64,000 nt of DNA from NCBI RefSeq assembly GCF_021018805.1, contig NC_086250.1, positions 67,343,322-67,407,321 on the forward strand, read 5' to 3'. The translations under genes were made by a program, and so were the position numbers. Every line of letters starts with the position of its first letter. Position 1 is the first letter of the stretch. Below the pieces are notes generated by a model. It worked only from the letters and a program-made list of their open reading frames with translations. It was not told the DNA's origin and did not search any database. Source of the DNA: Prinia subflava (lineage: Eukaryota; Chordata; Aves; Passeriformes; Cisticolidae). Positions 26,601-41,600 of this stretch are shown piece after piece.

Positions 26601-29600
26601 GAGAGGCTACCTAGACCAGAGTCTAGACAGAGAAAGAGAAAGTAGGTATTTATTAAAAAGGCCTTCAAAGGATATGCCTTGGGCAGTACAAGAGCCTGGC
26701 TGAGGCTACACCCAAGGTGGATGACAGGTCAGGAGTTTTTCACACTTTTATAAGTTTGGTCCATTTGCGTATTGGGGTCAATTGTCCAATTACAGCTTCA
26801 AGTAATGAAGCCACATTCTCTCAGTTTTGCTCCCCCCAATTTGTTTTTGTTTATACTTTTGGGGCCTGAAGCTGTGACGGTGACGACAGTGACCTTGGTG
26901 GTTCACGGGCTGGAAAAGGATTGTTTTGTCTAACTAAACTGTGAAGAGAACTTGCTAACCGTCTATATGAAGTTCAGAGTTATATACCAATGCAGTACAG
27001 AATCTGAAAAATATGAGAGCTAAAACTTAAAGTATCAACAAAAACGAAATATAGTAAAGGAGGAACAGGGCAAGCCTAGACATTGCTGCAACAGAGGGGA
27101 GAGTAGGAACATACTTGAAAACCAAAGGGATTTATTACAAACCAGACTTAAGGTGGAGGTTCCACAAGTCAGAATGTTAGGTAGACATGTCACCCACTGT
27201 TTTTACTGGAAACCAGCTGGGACTACAAACAGTGAGCACCATGTCTGTCCTATCAGAGACAACAAACTCACACTTGAGTTTCATTTCTTCTGTTCTGTAC
27301 CAAATCCAGCAGTGATGCAGCAGCTGAATTGCTTTTGGGTTGTATCAAGATCATTTTCACTGGGTAGTTCTTGCATGCTTTTCCAGTATAAACTGGTAGC
27401 AACGTTAGTTGTAGTGAGTGAATTCCCTCTCAGCAGACCCAGCTAGAAGAAAACATTGTCCTGGGCTACTGCTCACATTGGGGGAGCAACTTGTACTTCT
27501 GTCATCTCCTTCTCTCAGTCATACAGGCAGGTATCAAATTTGCCTGGTGGCTAGCTTCCAAAAGAGAGGGAGATGGCTCTTTAAAGACTCCTTCATAAAA
27601 ATAAAAAGTCTGATCTCCTTTTAAAATTAAAAATTGATTTATAACAAGTAGAAAAGAGTTGCTTTTGTCCTCTAAAAATGATAAAGATAGTGCTTAGAAC
27701 AATGACTGAGAACATTCTACTAGATATTTCTTCCAACACAATAACTGATCAGAGGAGGGAGGATAGAAAGAAAATAAAAAACCCTTATGAATATGTAAGG
27801 AGTCAGTAGAACACTGCTTAGATTTGAAATATTGGTGGTCTCTTTTCCCATTTCCAGTACTTCTGGTAGATTTACATGGGTAATTTCTATCAATGCTAAT
27901 GGGGATTATAAAGTAAATTCCCTATGCCTCAGTGGAAAAATAGACCCTTTGGTTTTCCATCAGGAGCCCGTGTGCCTGTGTGTTTTCATTAGGAAGATGT
28001 TATATTGCAACAGGAAAGATGTACAGGTATTTACTGATACAACTTGTTCAAGTTTTCACATGCAATTCACCATGATGTAGAGCCTTTGTTCAGAAGGAAA
28101 CAAAAGCCACCAACCATATTTCCCCCCAGTCTTTTAGATATCATTTGCAGAAACCCATTAGAATACTGAATTGTGACCAAGAGAAAGGCAGGCTTTATCC
28201 TGAGGATCTTTTAGTCTAAAACATCTGAGAAAGGACTGAGGGAATGATGGTCTCTGTATTTGTCATCTGTTAATAAAACTCCTCTAATTTCTGGGTCTCC
28301 CATTTCTGGAGTACCTGCTTGTCTTACTGAAAGGTACAGAGTTATCCTGGTGCTATTAAATTATAAGTAGTCTTGAAATTCATCTACTTTAAAGTCTACT
28401 TTAACAGGTAGGTAAAGGGTGTTGGTGGAGCCAGGTTGAGGGATTCTGATTAATCTGCTGCAGAGCTAAAGATAACATTCCTTTTTTCCCTCTGTACCTG
28501 TAACAATGGGCTAAACACTTCATGGACCATTGAAAAGGTAAAATCCCATCCATGCCCCAAGGAACTTCCAATGAATAGACTGTACAAAGGAAGGGTGAGA
28601 TCAAACTAGGCAGAGTCCTGCTGAGTCAGAAACCTTTTTGTTTCATTTTGAGATTCTCAGCCTGTTTTCCAAATAACTTTTTAGTTCTAAAAAAATCATT
28701 TTATTTGCAGTTGAAGCCTTGGAGAGATGAAACCAGTGGTGCTATTGCATTAGCATTTGCTAGATTTGCAGGGATTTAACGACTCCATTTATCTTAATAC
28801 AGTTTTAACAGATTTAATCCATGTATGATATTTTAAAATACCAACATTTTTAATTGCAGTAGTGTGGAGAATCCAAATATCTGAGGAAAAGATGAGCATG
28901 ACACCCAGAAGATATCAACAGTCTTTAAGTGATGCATTGGTTTAGCTTTACAAGTAGCTAACCTTTGGAGTGTGACCATGAGTTTGCTCAAGCCTGATAG
29001 ATGTTGCTTCAGGTGTGAAGGACTGTATGGAAGGAGGTTGAGAACAAGTGCCTAGTGGTGGCCAGATTTTCAGTTATTTCAAATGAGGATTAAAGTCAGG
29101 GGATCTCTGATGAAGGAACACAACCCAAACCTAAAAAAGTATTAATAACCTGGTTTGGCTTCAGAGGAAAGCAGAAGTAATAATGAAAAATGTGAAGATT
29201 TATAAGTGGAGATTAAATGAATTACTTATGTTCACTTTAGCTAGGTAATGATTAAAGGGCACCTGGTAAGTGTCAGGATACAGAAGAAAAAGGGAAATAC
29301 ACTGCCTGAAGTCTGTATGTGACACCAAGTGAGGTTATTTTGTTAGGTGCATTTGTATCTATCTTCATAAAATGGTCATCCCTTCTCCTGCAGTCTTGAG
29401 CAATAAAATAGCCATCAATTTAAATGACTGTGAGGACATTTGGAAAGGAAGGGAGGTGCATCCCATCTCAGTTTCAACCAGGTACTATTAGGTGTTTTGT
29501 TGAATTTTGAATTTTTTATTTGCAGCATTAAAACTAGGGATACAGCTGTCTTGAGCTAAAGTGCAAGATACAACTATCCTGCAAAGTTTGAAATCCTTAG

Positions 29601-32600
29601 CTGTTAAAGCCTGTTCTAATTCAGAACAAAAATTGCAAAACTTCTGGAAAGTAAAGCAGTAATAAAAAAAGCACTGCTGAGAGCTAGAACTAGAATTATG
29701 TAAGTTCAGTTAAACACTAATTAGAATTACTAGAGAAAATGAATCTGTTGAACCACTGTATTCAAAGGGAAACTATGGAAAACCCATCTTGTAGGTCACA
29801 ACGATGGAAAACATCATAAAGAACAATCCCACCCTAGCAAACAGAAGAGCAGATTTGAAAGCTTTCATTGCTGGTGGTTCTTTTCTGTCCTGGTTTTGTT
29901 TGGTTTGGGTTTTTTTTCCTCCAAATAGGGTATTTTATTTTCATTCTCCTTCTTCACATGGTAAAGAATTACCTGTAACATTCAAGCAGTTTAAAAATTC
30001 CTAGACCCTCATTTGATGTACAGTGCAAACCTTTATTGTACAGGCTGTCTTCATTTTTTGTAAAACTGTTCTGGGAGATGGGCTTTTTTTGTGTGTGTGT
30101 GATAAAATGAGTATGTTTGTAATGAGGTTTGGTGCTTTTGTTATTCAAGATGAACCAGCCTGACAATAGAGAGCCCTGCTGTGAGAAGTGCATTATATTC
30201 ACACTCTGAGTAGTCTTCTCCAGCGCATGTAACATTGCATCCCAACTCAATATAATTGCACACATTAGTGATTGAATAAAAACTAGTGGTCTCTTCCTCT
30301 TTAAAGGAATCATGTTGAAAATTATTTCCTTTCACACTTTTAATCTAATTTTACCATCTGATATATTGATGATCATAGTTTCCAACACCTGCTAATTGTT
30401 GTCTGGGTGATTTTGTGTGGCTTCATCTCGCCTATTTCATTCCGCTCTCTTTCAGGAGAAATCCCTGCGGTGAATTCATCAGTGGGACCAAACTGCTGTA
30501 CGTGTAATTGCCAGTCAACCCTGCAGGCCATTCTTCAAGAGCTCAAGACCATGAGAAAATTGATGCAGATTCAAGCAGGTGCAGTGACCAGTCCCCTGTG
30601 TGTGTAGCTGTGACAAGCATCAAGTTGGGGATGGCCCAGCTTGTTGCAGGGGTGTTGGACAAGATGGTCTGTGGAGATCCCTTCCGAACCCAAATTGTTC
30701 TATGATTCTGTCATTTTCCTGTTAGGGAATGATCTAGGAAATTAAAGTCTGTGTGGGCACTCAGGAAAACCTGGATTGTTTCCTGCTCTCCTGACGTATT
30801 CGTCAAAGTCAAGTTTTCAGAGGTTTCTTAGAAATGCTACTTAGAAAGTCTACTTTTCAGTTCCTTACCTGTAACATGGGATTTTATCTTGTAGCCTTTT
30901 AAGGCTAAATTGAAAAGAAAATTAATGTGATCAGATACATAATGAGAGCTGAGTGGGCAGGTCAATATCCCATAACCATGTGCAGTTTGTTTTCATGGTG
31001 CATTGATTCAGGGGTGCCAAATGCTACTTCACCTGTGTTCTGCTTACCAGTTCACTAATCTTAGGGGTAAGAAAATAAAATTTGAAGGTAGCTGAAAGTT
31101 ACCAAGCATTCAAACCTCTTTTAGCTCTGTAGTAGTCTCAGTTGAGCTAGCCACTGCATGTCATGGCCTCCACCCTTCCTCTGGCTGTGAAGTATCAGCT
31201 TTAAGTGTGTATAGCAGCAATAATCTGTTCACTGGGGAAAACTATTGAGTCTAGTTTTCTCCTAGGTTGGGAGCTGAAGCAGAACAGTGCAGAGCCAGAG
31301 GAGTAGCTGAGCCAGCAAGATAATGAGAACATGGTAGGTAGAGTTAAGTCATCATAGGCTGATGTGAAGCTGCAGGCTCTGTGCTACTTAAAAATTAGTG
31401 TTAATACTAATGAGGAGATAGAGATGTTGGAGATTTTGTCAGTTGACTTGCCCATCCAGCATGAGTGATGGGGACTGGAGCCATGGAGGCTTCTCTTGTG
31501 GAAAGGCTGGATAAGAGCTCTGTAAGAAAAGGGAGTGTTGAGTAATTAACTGAAATATGGGTGGAGTGAAGGGCTGAGTAAACTCCTTGTCTCCACGGTG
31601 TGTAATGTTTGAGTGAGTGATGGGAACTATCAGACAGGTTTTGTAATATCAGTTGATACACGTAAAAATGTTTTTCTAGAAGTCATCAATTTACAAAGAA
31701 GAACACAAAAGCCCAGTTTTACAATTTCTGCTGGTACATGGGATTCTTCGTGCAGTCACACCAATTTCATTGAAATCACATGGGTGATTGAAAAATGGCT
31801 TGTAAGTGAGAGTTAAAAAACGAGTCTATGCCAAAAGAGCTGATTCCTCAGTAGCAGAACATTTTTCATTTGTTATGTATCTACAGAGTAAGTACCTTTG
31901 TTAATTTGTGAATCTTTTGATTCACTTGGAATACTTCATATTTTCTGAAATTACGATTTTGCAGAAAAAAAATCATTTGGCATTTTTGTTGCTAAAAGAA
32001 AAAAAAACCTAAAATTCAAACTTGCAAGTGAAAGTGTAATAACTTATTTTAGTATTCATACACCCTACTGTCTTAATTATAAACTACACATCACAGTCTT
32101 GTAAATCCTTGCCAGAAATGAAATATTCCAGAAATATTTTAATAAACAATAGTCTGAGGTTTGGTTTTTTCCCAAAGCTTTGAAGACTTTTTGTAGCTCG
32201 CTCATATCTTGAATGAGTTTGATCTGCATGTATAGCACTTCCAGCTTTTTCTTTCTTTGTTTTGACCTTGATCTTAGTGCTTTATCCACACATATAATTG
32301 TATCTTGATAGCATTCTTCTGGAGGGCTTGTTCCTATTGGTACAGGTGCAGGATTGGTGCTTTAATTTATACAAATGATTGTGGATACTGGAAAATGCAA
32401 AATATATGTTAAATGTGGTTTCTTATATTTCAAAGGTAATACATGTCAGTTTTTGTGTATGAACAAAACAAACTGATGCAACTTTGGGTTACTTTTTTCC
32501 CTAGAAACGAAACTATTGAATAGTGTTTTCACTCATTCTTGACATAATGGTACTTGAAATGTTCTTGCTGAGCTAATTAACTTGGAGACCACAGTCATAA

Positions 32601-35600
32601 AAATAACTGTAATTGCATTAGCACTTGTATTATCTCACTTTATCACAAAGAGATCCTCAAAGACAGTGAGATTCTCAGTCATTCAGAGGGCACACAATCG
32701 TCACTTCAGTGCTTCGTGTCACCAACCATCCAGTGGTCACTAGGAAAAAGAACTGTGTATTCCTAATTTTCTTAAAATACTATTCATCAGTATGGCTTGC
32801 AAAGCCTCACTGTCATTATTCCCATTGTACAGATTGGAAAATTATGCAAAGGTGATAAACCTTATTTGTTTCCCATGCACCAGCAGCCCTGAAAATCACA
32901 TCACATCACATCACTTATCTAGAAAATAAGTTCAGTGAGTCAGTATTTTAATGGGGCATCTGTGTGGTTATTCATGGGCTTTTGTCTATAAAATTAATGC
33001 ATTAATTTCTTCCATTCAGTTGGGACTCAAAACAGACAGCAGCCTCCTGTTCCTCTGATTTGTGCACAGAAGTCAGCAATATCAAGAAAGAGAAATAAAA
33101 AGAGAAAACTGCCCCTCAAACCTGTTGAAGCAGTTACCATAAATAAGAAACCCAGCTCTCCAGAGAACGAGAAGAGGCTGACAGAAAACGCAGAACAATC
33201 GAGTCTGCAAGAAATTGAACCCCCCCTGAAGCCAGAGACCCCTGTTTCAGGGTTTGGAATTATCCTTGAATCAACTTCATCAGATGTAAGTTAAAATTTT
33301 AATATGCAGGACTACAAGATTTTGAAATACTGACTCAGTACTCAGGTCACATTGATGCATCTTTCCACTCTTCGTTAGAATAAACAAAGGATTCCACTCC
33401 TTGGGTAGGAGTGAAGGGAGATGTTAGGATTAGATGTGTGGAGTGCTCATTATGGGGTTTGGGGTGTTTTTTCAGGTTTCACAAGCATAAAGTTTTCCCT
33501 TGAGTTCAAGGCTCCTGTTTTTTGAGCTTTCAGTGGAAATTTGTTCTTCACCTCTCCCAGTGCCAAGAGGCACGGCTGAGATGAGGAGCTGTGAAAAGTG
33601 CAAGGTGTGTAAAGCATTCACAGCCCCATCATTGCTGATGAGCCCATGCAGTCTACACGTGTGTCTTTATCCTGCCAAGGAGTATTTATGTGCTTTCCTG
33701 CTTTTCTGGTCCCACTGACTTTGGGGAGCTCCTCATCTCTAGAAAATTCATATTCAGTCATTGCTGAATTGGGTCATTTGGTCTTGATTGTTGTGTGTGC
33801 TGGAGCAGGGCCTCAGCACTGTTGATGTTGGCTGTGTGAGTAAAAAGGCCAAAAATTGCCACTCTAAGAATGTGCACTTTTCCCATAGAGAATTGCAGTA
33901 AGCATGTTTTCTTGATTCATGTACACCCTGATAGAAATTCCATGTATCTGGTGGATGATTGGCTTTGTTTAATGACCAAATTGATGTCATCCAAACCAGT
34001 TCACTGACGAGTAAACTGTTCATTAATTCCTCTAATATATTTTTAATTTTGAGCAGGCTCTTTCCAATTTCCTAAGTACTATGAGCTAGAAAAACATAAT
34101 TAAATTCAGTATCAATAAGCGTAAATGAAAACAATGCAGCAGATAATATTCTATCCTTCTGGAAGAGGGAACTAATAATAAAAAAGAGCAGTCAGGATAA
34201 TTCAGTTACAGAGATGCAAGCCACACCACTAATTAGGTTGCAGTCTCATGCCACAGAGTCAGTGTAGTGATACAGAATAACTAGTTTGATGCTTTTTTTC
34301 AGAGGGTTTCTTTTTGTAGCACTGAGCTTAATAATGTTTGAGGTAAAGGTTTGGGGAGGACTGGTAATTTATCTCCAGCATGCAATTTGTGCTTATAATT
34401 TTTCTTTGCTTGTGGCACTCTTGTCAGCTTGAAACACGGTTTTGAAAACACTTTTGTGCTTGCAGTGGAATTTAATTTGGCTTTATGAATGTGTTCCATT
34501 GCTGGACACGATTCTTTGTAGTTGCCAGTCTGACCTAAGGAAAAAAAGAAGAGAAAACATGTGGCTCATAAATCAGGTCTTCATCTGTCCTCCCGTGCTT
34601 GAGCCTCTGCTTGCCACAACAGTTGTTTGACTAAATTTACAGAACCAGAACCATGAGACAAACAAATAGATTTTGTTTTGTCTTTGGAAAGAAAACATTT
34701 GAGTTCTGAAAACAGGTATATTTCATGCAAAAGTAAAATGTGACCTTAAATATTTTGAGAAGGTTTTAAAAAGTCACTTCTTTGACAATGAATGGCAGCA
34801 TTATCTTTTTCTACTTTTTTATAAGCATCTCTGGTGTGGTCACAACCAGCATGTCTGTGTGCCTGAAAAAACTTGAAAGACATTTTACAAAGCACCATAA
34901 AATGAATGTTCCCTTGAGACTATTCCACAGGTTGTCTGTAATGTGTGCTGTGCCATACGTCACCACTGCTGCCACTGCTATTTTGCCAACATTTATTGAA
35001 CTTTAAGAAGAATCCAAGTTTAATGGGTATAAAATCGGGGCTGCCAAAACCAGTGCAATTAGTTCAGACCTTTTGAGATGAAATACTGCTACTTACAGAA
35101 GTGGAAAATGTCTCTGTGAGACAAACCCTTAATCTGGCCCATGGATCAGAGAATCAGCTTTTTAAATGTAATGACCTGATTACAACTCTTAGTTGAACTT
35201 GTGTTTGTTTTACAGTTGTAACATTTCATTTATAACCTAATCATTTTAAATCTACATATTACAACCTACTAAAATATCTAGGATTAAATCGAATTCACTG
35301 CCTGTTAATTTTAGCACAGCAAAAGCCTTTAGCATTTAGGTCTTCTTTATTTTGTTGTTCTTTATTTTGTTGTTCACAAATAGTTTACCCTCCAGTTCCT
35401 TTTGCCATGATCATTATCTATTAATAAAGTGCTTTTTCTTCAAGAAATCACATTCAAAGTGATCATGAAGTTCAAATGGTTACTGATTGTCTCTGATTGA
35501 AGAATAGCTAACTACTAAGGGGAAGCAAGCATAAATCACAGTTGTTTTGCCTTCAAACTGTTTCACTGATAAACAAATTGATCCCTATACTAAGAATAAA

Positions 35601-38600
35601 ACAATCAAAACTAAAATAATTCTGACTCCTCCATACTGGTACAATGATAAGGTTTGAAATGTATTTTACAGCTGTATTGTAGGGTGGTTGGTGCACCTGC
35701 CAAAGTGTAATGCCATGTGTCCTAAGGTAAGACCAGGGAAGAGGGAAACCACCCTGAGAAGAGAAGAAGCTCACTTGATTTGTCAGTACAAATACAGAAG
35801 ATAACAGCAGGGCCTCGTGATCCTTCTGGCTTTTTGGGTTTTAGTAGGAGGTGTCAGAAAAGGTAGCACAGGAACAACTGGCTTTGGTGAGGGTACCAGC
35901 AATAGTGTGGCCAGCCAGGACCAAGGCAGTGACTGTCCCTCTGTACTCAGCACTGGTGAGGCCTCACCTCACATCCTGGCACCAGTTTTGGGCTCCTCAC
36001 AACAGAGACACTGAGGGTCTGGAGCATGTCCAGAGAAGGGCAGTGGAGCTGGGGTGTTTATCCTGGAGAAAGGGACACTCAGGGGGGACCTTATCACTCT
36101 CTGCAACTCCCTGACAGGAGGGTGTAGCAGGGGGGGTCAGTCTCTTCTCCCAACTAAAAAGTGATATCACAAGAGGAAATAGCCTCAAGTTGCACCAGGG
36201 AAGCTTTACTTGGGATATTAGGAAAAATTTCTTCCCCAAAATGGTTGTCAAGCACTGGAACATGCCACCCAGGGAACTGGTGGCTGTCACCATCCCTGGA
36301 GGTATTTAAAAGATGTGTAAATGTGGCACTTGGGGACATGGTTTAGTGATAGATTAACGCCTGTTCTTGATCTTTAGGGCTTTTTCCAACCTAAGCTTTT
36401 CTATGGTTCTATAATTTCATTGTTCTGGATGTCTGTATCATTGAGGTCATCTTAGATGGCTATCACAAGACCAAAGGAACAGAACAGGGCAGGTGTCCTT
36501 CATCATTGTGTCAGCTGCATTCTGGTTTTTAATTTACATGAAGTAGAATTTTTCCCAAGTTGTGAGCTTAGCCCACATTTATTTACTCTTGAAAATCTTT
36601 TCTGTCACCAGAAGTTTAGAAGTAACTTATTAAAAACCCACCTACATTCCAATATTGTCAAATGTCAGTAACTGACTGTTTTGTTGGATCCAGCATTTGA
36701 AAGTTCTTGAGGTAAAAAAACAAATTTTTGTCCAGAACAAGCTGAGGAACTACATGATTCTTAGAATTTTGTTCTTCTTGTTGTTGTTGCTATCTGCATA
36801 TTTTAAGATTCTTCATCCTGGCTTCCCAAAGCATTGTAATCTTCAGTTTTGTCACACAGTACACATCCATATCCCATGACAGTACATGGTTTGGAAATAT
36901 TCTACTTCTGCAACACTCTTCATACTGATTTTTAGAAATCCATGAGAAAAGAATTACCCAGCCAAATCGTTCTGAGACTGGCAGCCCTTTCTTCTGTCTA
37001 GACTCAAGATGTTCACAGGTGATATGACAGGAGATGGCATTTGCTCTTGCTCTGTAAACTTCTCTGAAAATGCATCATCATTGTTGAATATATTTCATGT
37101 AGAGGAAAAACAGACAAGTTCTGAGCAGCAAGGCTGTAATGTTGGTTTATTTCCTCGTGTCATGATCACTTATTCTTTTACCTCCTTGCTAACTTCTAAA
37201 CAATATTTTCAATATTTTAGTTTATTCGCAACATGTCTTCGTTCTAGATATATAATTATTCCATGAAGAAGTCTTATCATAAGCATTGTATGGTACTCAC
37301 AGAAGAAAATTCTGCAAATGCTGTTCATGTAATTTCTGTTATGTACAGACAGGGGCAGCAAAAAGACTCTTGGTAAGGGGACTTCCTCAAAGGCCTTTGT
37401 CTACTTTGGCCCTCAGTGTACATGAGAGAAGACTCTTATGAAATACAGCATGATTTTCTTTTCTCTTATTCCCCTCCATTTCACCTTCTGGCAGTCACTT
37501 AAATCCCTGTGATTCACTGTTGAGGATTTTTGTACTGAAATAAGCTGTCTGTCTAACATCATCCTCTTATAAATGTGTGTTCTGGGACTACAAAAAGGAG
37601 GGACAAATGGATGCTCAGCAAGTGCTGGCTCCAGGGGCAACCTGGAGCTCATCATCTGCTTATTCTCATATGGGCCATATCTTCACTGGAAGCCCTCTTG
37701 GGAAGCCATGTGGAATGGGCCAGCATCCCTGCATTTGTGCTTCTTGGAAGTGCCTGGCTGCCCCACAGCACACTCTTCACAGCATTTGGCAGCAAAACAA
37801 GTCCATTAAATGGTTAGATAAATGTCCAAAAAGCATCGCTTAGGAGCTGCTCTGGGATGATCCTGTGCTTTGTCGTTATTACCCAACACTGAAAGGTATC
37901 TCTTTTTGTTAGCTGTATGCCTAGAAATGATGTCAGTAATTGTTAACTTTTACAGGCATTAGACAAGGAGTGTGATTGTTTGATTTGCCTTTTAAGGTGC
38001 TTATTCACTGACGGGGTTTGATTTCAATGAATTAAGCTGCTGTGGTTCTGAATAGCTGGGTAGAAATTCATGGTTTGATGAAGTGATTGTAAAGTCTCAC
38101 CAGATGCATGATTGAAGTAAAATAATGCCTTTGAATGCTCGTTTAATTAAAACATTTGTATTCTTTTGGTAGCCAGAAGTGCAACTTGCAGAGGGCTTTG
38201 ACGTCTTCATGCCGAAATCTCAGCTGGACTCTATACTATCAAACTACACTCGCTCAGGAAGTCTGCTCTTTAGGAAGCTGGTCTGTGCATTTTTTGATGA
38301 CAAGACTTTGGCTAACTCTTTACCAAATGGCAAAAGGAAAAGAGGGCTCAATGACAACCGGAAAGGACTAGACCAAAATATTGTGGGTGCAATAAAAGGT
38401 ATGTTTTCTGCTTTCTTTCCTGTGTGTAATTAGAACATATTCTCAGCTAAGGAGACTGTAAGGGGATTAGAATTTCTGACGTGTGTTAGGTCTATTAAAA
38501 TATGCAGACTTATTTTTATTCCCTTTCATTCACTTGTTAAAAATAGCTTCTACAGGGACAGCTTGTGTTAATTTTAAGCCAGTGATCCTGGTTTCTGAAG

Positions 38601-41600
38601 TCAGGCTCTAAGGTTAGAAACTCAGTGTTCATGTAAGATAATTATTTTTTTTCCCCAGATATCAGAGATGCAAAGAAATCTTGAAAACATAATGACAGTG
38701 TAACTGATACCCTTCAATCAAAGTTCTGAGTCTTGCACTCTATTTGACTGTGTCTGCTCTGTAAATTTTTCAGTAGTTGGTGGCTGGGTTAGGGAGAGAT
38801 AGAAGAAGGTAATATTGGCATGAGATGAGCTTGATGCTCATAAGTACAGTGGTCCTTCTCTTGGGGGAGCAAATTTCTTGGTGTGAGCACCTTTTGCTGG
38901 GTGATTTTTCCTAGCAGTCACTGCTGTCTAGCTTCCAGAAGAACACATACCTTCAAACTCTGTGATGACAGCGTATAAAGAGCTGGTATTAGGCTAGGGA
39001 TTCTGAACTGGATTCTATTTTGGAATCTGATATTGTAGGGACAATGCCTACATTACTAAAAGACAGGCCAAAAATAAGCTCTAAGAGTGGAACTTATTTT
39101 AGAGGCTGTGACTTGTTCTCAGGTACAGATTGCTAACTTAGGAGACACAGGGCAATAAGAAGAGCTTCTGTGAGTCCATTGGCAGCAAAAGGGGGCAGAA
39201 GAATCTTCTGCAACCACCTCTGTGCCAACTTTTGGGCCTCTCTCCCCATGAAAGAAAGGCATTGACAAACTGTCCTGAGTGGAGGGACCACCAAGACTTA
39301 TGAATTCACCACTTCCCTGCTTTAGTACCAAATGAGGGGAGGCTGAGAGAGCTGGAGAGAAGATGATTCAGGAGAAACCTTACTGCTGTTCACAACTGCC
39401 TGATGGGATGATGTGGAGAAGCAGAGTCAGACTCTTCTCAGAGGCACAAGAGGCACTGAACACGTGGAAAATTGCAATTTGATAAGGAGAAGCATTTTCA
39501 ACATAAGGGTAGTTGAGCAGTGCAGTAGGGGCTCAGAGGGACTGCAGGATCTCCATCCCTGAAAATACTCAAAATGTGACTGGTCACAGGCCAGAGCATT
39601 ATGTTCTAGTTGGCCATGCTTTGAGCAGCAGTCTGGGTGTGGAGGCCTTCAGAGCACCTCTCAAATGTGCAATTCTGTAACAAAGTGTATTTTCTGCCTA
39701 TAGTATGTTCTGTCATAGTCCTGATATATCTCACAGAGCAGCTGACAGACTTTCTTACAGTTACACTTGTATTTAGGTTTAAATCACAAACACTGTTTTG
39801 TACCTTCTATTCTCAGTAATCTGCAAAAAAATCTGAGTCTGAATTCTGTCTGTATCTCATTGTTCCTTAAAAGCTTTAATAAGTTAAAAGAAAGAGGAGT
39901 TCAAAATGACTTCAAAAAAACCCACTCTAATTTGAACAGCACTTGATAAAATAAATGTTTAAAAGTAAATGCAACAGCATTATTAAAATAGCAGCTGGTA
40001 CCTACTGCAGAGAGCAATGTTTCTCAGTAGCTAAGATTGTAATAGTGGAGCAAATTCTGAGGGTTGGCTTAACCTCTTCCCTTGAGTTTAACAGAATAAA
40101 GGAGAGACTTGTAGTTCCAACAGAAAAATTTAATCTGTGATGGTACTACTAGGTACCACAGCCATAACAGTGATCTTTATTGTCATTTACAGTATTGCCC
40201 ACATGCTAGTGCCTGATCCCTTATAGGGGAGCCTATCCCTAAAAGCTGTGATGGAGTAAGATGCCAAGGGCTGATGTCCTGTGGATCTTCACTCAGTCTG
40301 GCTCCAATAGCACCCTTCTTCCCTTCAAGGAGCTGGGCTATCACACACTGTGGTTTCATTTATTCCAAGAACTAACTGAGCCAGTATGAAATCTCTGCAA
40401 GAACAACATCATGTTGTTTGCATTATTATCATTAGGACATTCCTCTACCACGTGCCCAGATATCCTTTAGTGGTACTTTTAGTCCTTTTCCATGACAGAG
40501 ATACAAAAAGCTACATTCATGACAAAAATGGGCAGGGAATTTAAAGGAGGGACTGTTTGCTTGAAAATCACTCTTCCTGTCTGAAAACATTTCCACTACT
40601 GTCCTTACAAGTAATTTAATGCTTCTGCAACAGAATGATTAGCCAGGGAGCAATTCTCTCTTTTGACTTTGGGTATTCAGTGGCATTTGTTTTATCAGTT
40701 GCAGTGTTTCTCCTGGGCAATCAGCTTCTCTTGTGAGTCTTTCACTCAGAACTGGGGAAAAAAAAAAAAAAAGATGAAAACATAAAACTAGTCAGAAGCA
40801 GTTCTTTTTCCTTTGTATTGTTGACTAGAAATTCAGCCAGTGAAATCCTTCCCTGTAGAAATCAATGAGCTGAGTTCAGATATAAATGTGATATGTCCCT
40901 CAGGGATCCATAGCGAGACCAGTACAATTTAATATTTTTCATCAATGACACAGTCGCTGGTTTCTAGGGCATCCTGAGCAAGTTTGCAGATGACACCAGG
41001 CTGAGTGCTGTGGCTGGTGACAAGAGGGAAGGGATGCCATCCAGGACCTTGGCAGGCTGCAGGAGTCAGTCCCTGTGAACCTCCAGATGTTTAACAAGAC
41101 CAAATTCATGGTCCTCCATCTGGGTCAGGGCAATCCCCAGTATCAGTGTAGACTGGTGGAAGAAGGGATTGAGAGCAACCCTGCAGAAAAGGACTTGGGG
41201 ATACTGATAGACAAAATAATTAGATATGATCCAGCAATGTTACAGCTCAGAAAGCCAGCTGGTCCCAGGTGGCATCACAAGAACTGTGGCTGTAATTCTG
41301 TGCCTCTGCTCCACTGTGGTAAGAGCCTACCTACAGTGCTGCATCCAGCTCTGGGATCCCCAGCACAGGAAAGACATGGACCTGGTGGGGCAAACCCAGA
41401 GGAGACCACCAGGATGGTCAGAGGGCTGGAGCACCTCTGCTATGAAGACAGGCTGAGAGTTGAGATGGTTCAGCCTGAAGAAGAGAAAGCTCTAAGGAGA
41501 CCTTATTGTGGCCTTTTAATAAATAAAGGAGGCTTGTGGATGAGGATGGATACTTTACCAAAGCCCGTAGTGACAGGACAAGGGGACAGAGGCTTTAAAC

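Larger units (their letters stand above)
33286..38172 (+). other. BEND7: BEND7 intron 5
   Basis: It contains the CR1 at 35885-36415 and the 15-bp duplication at 35343. The remaining sequence shows no exon-like segment. Confidence 0.8.
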
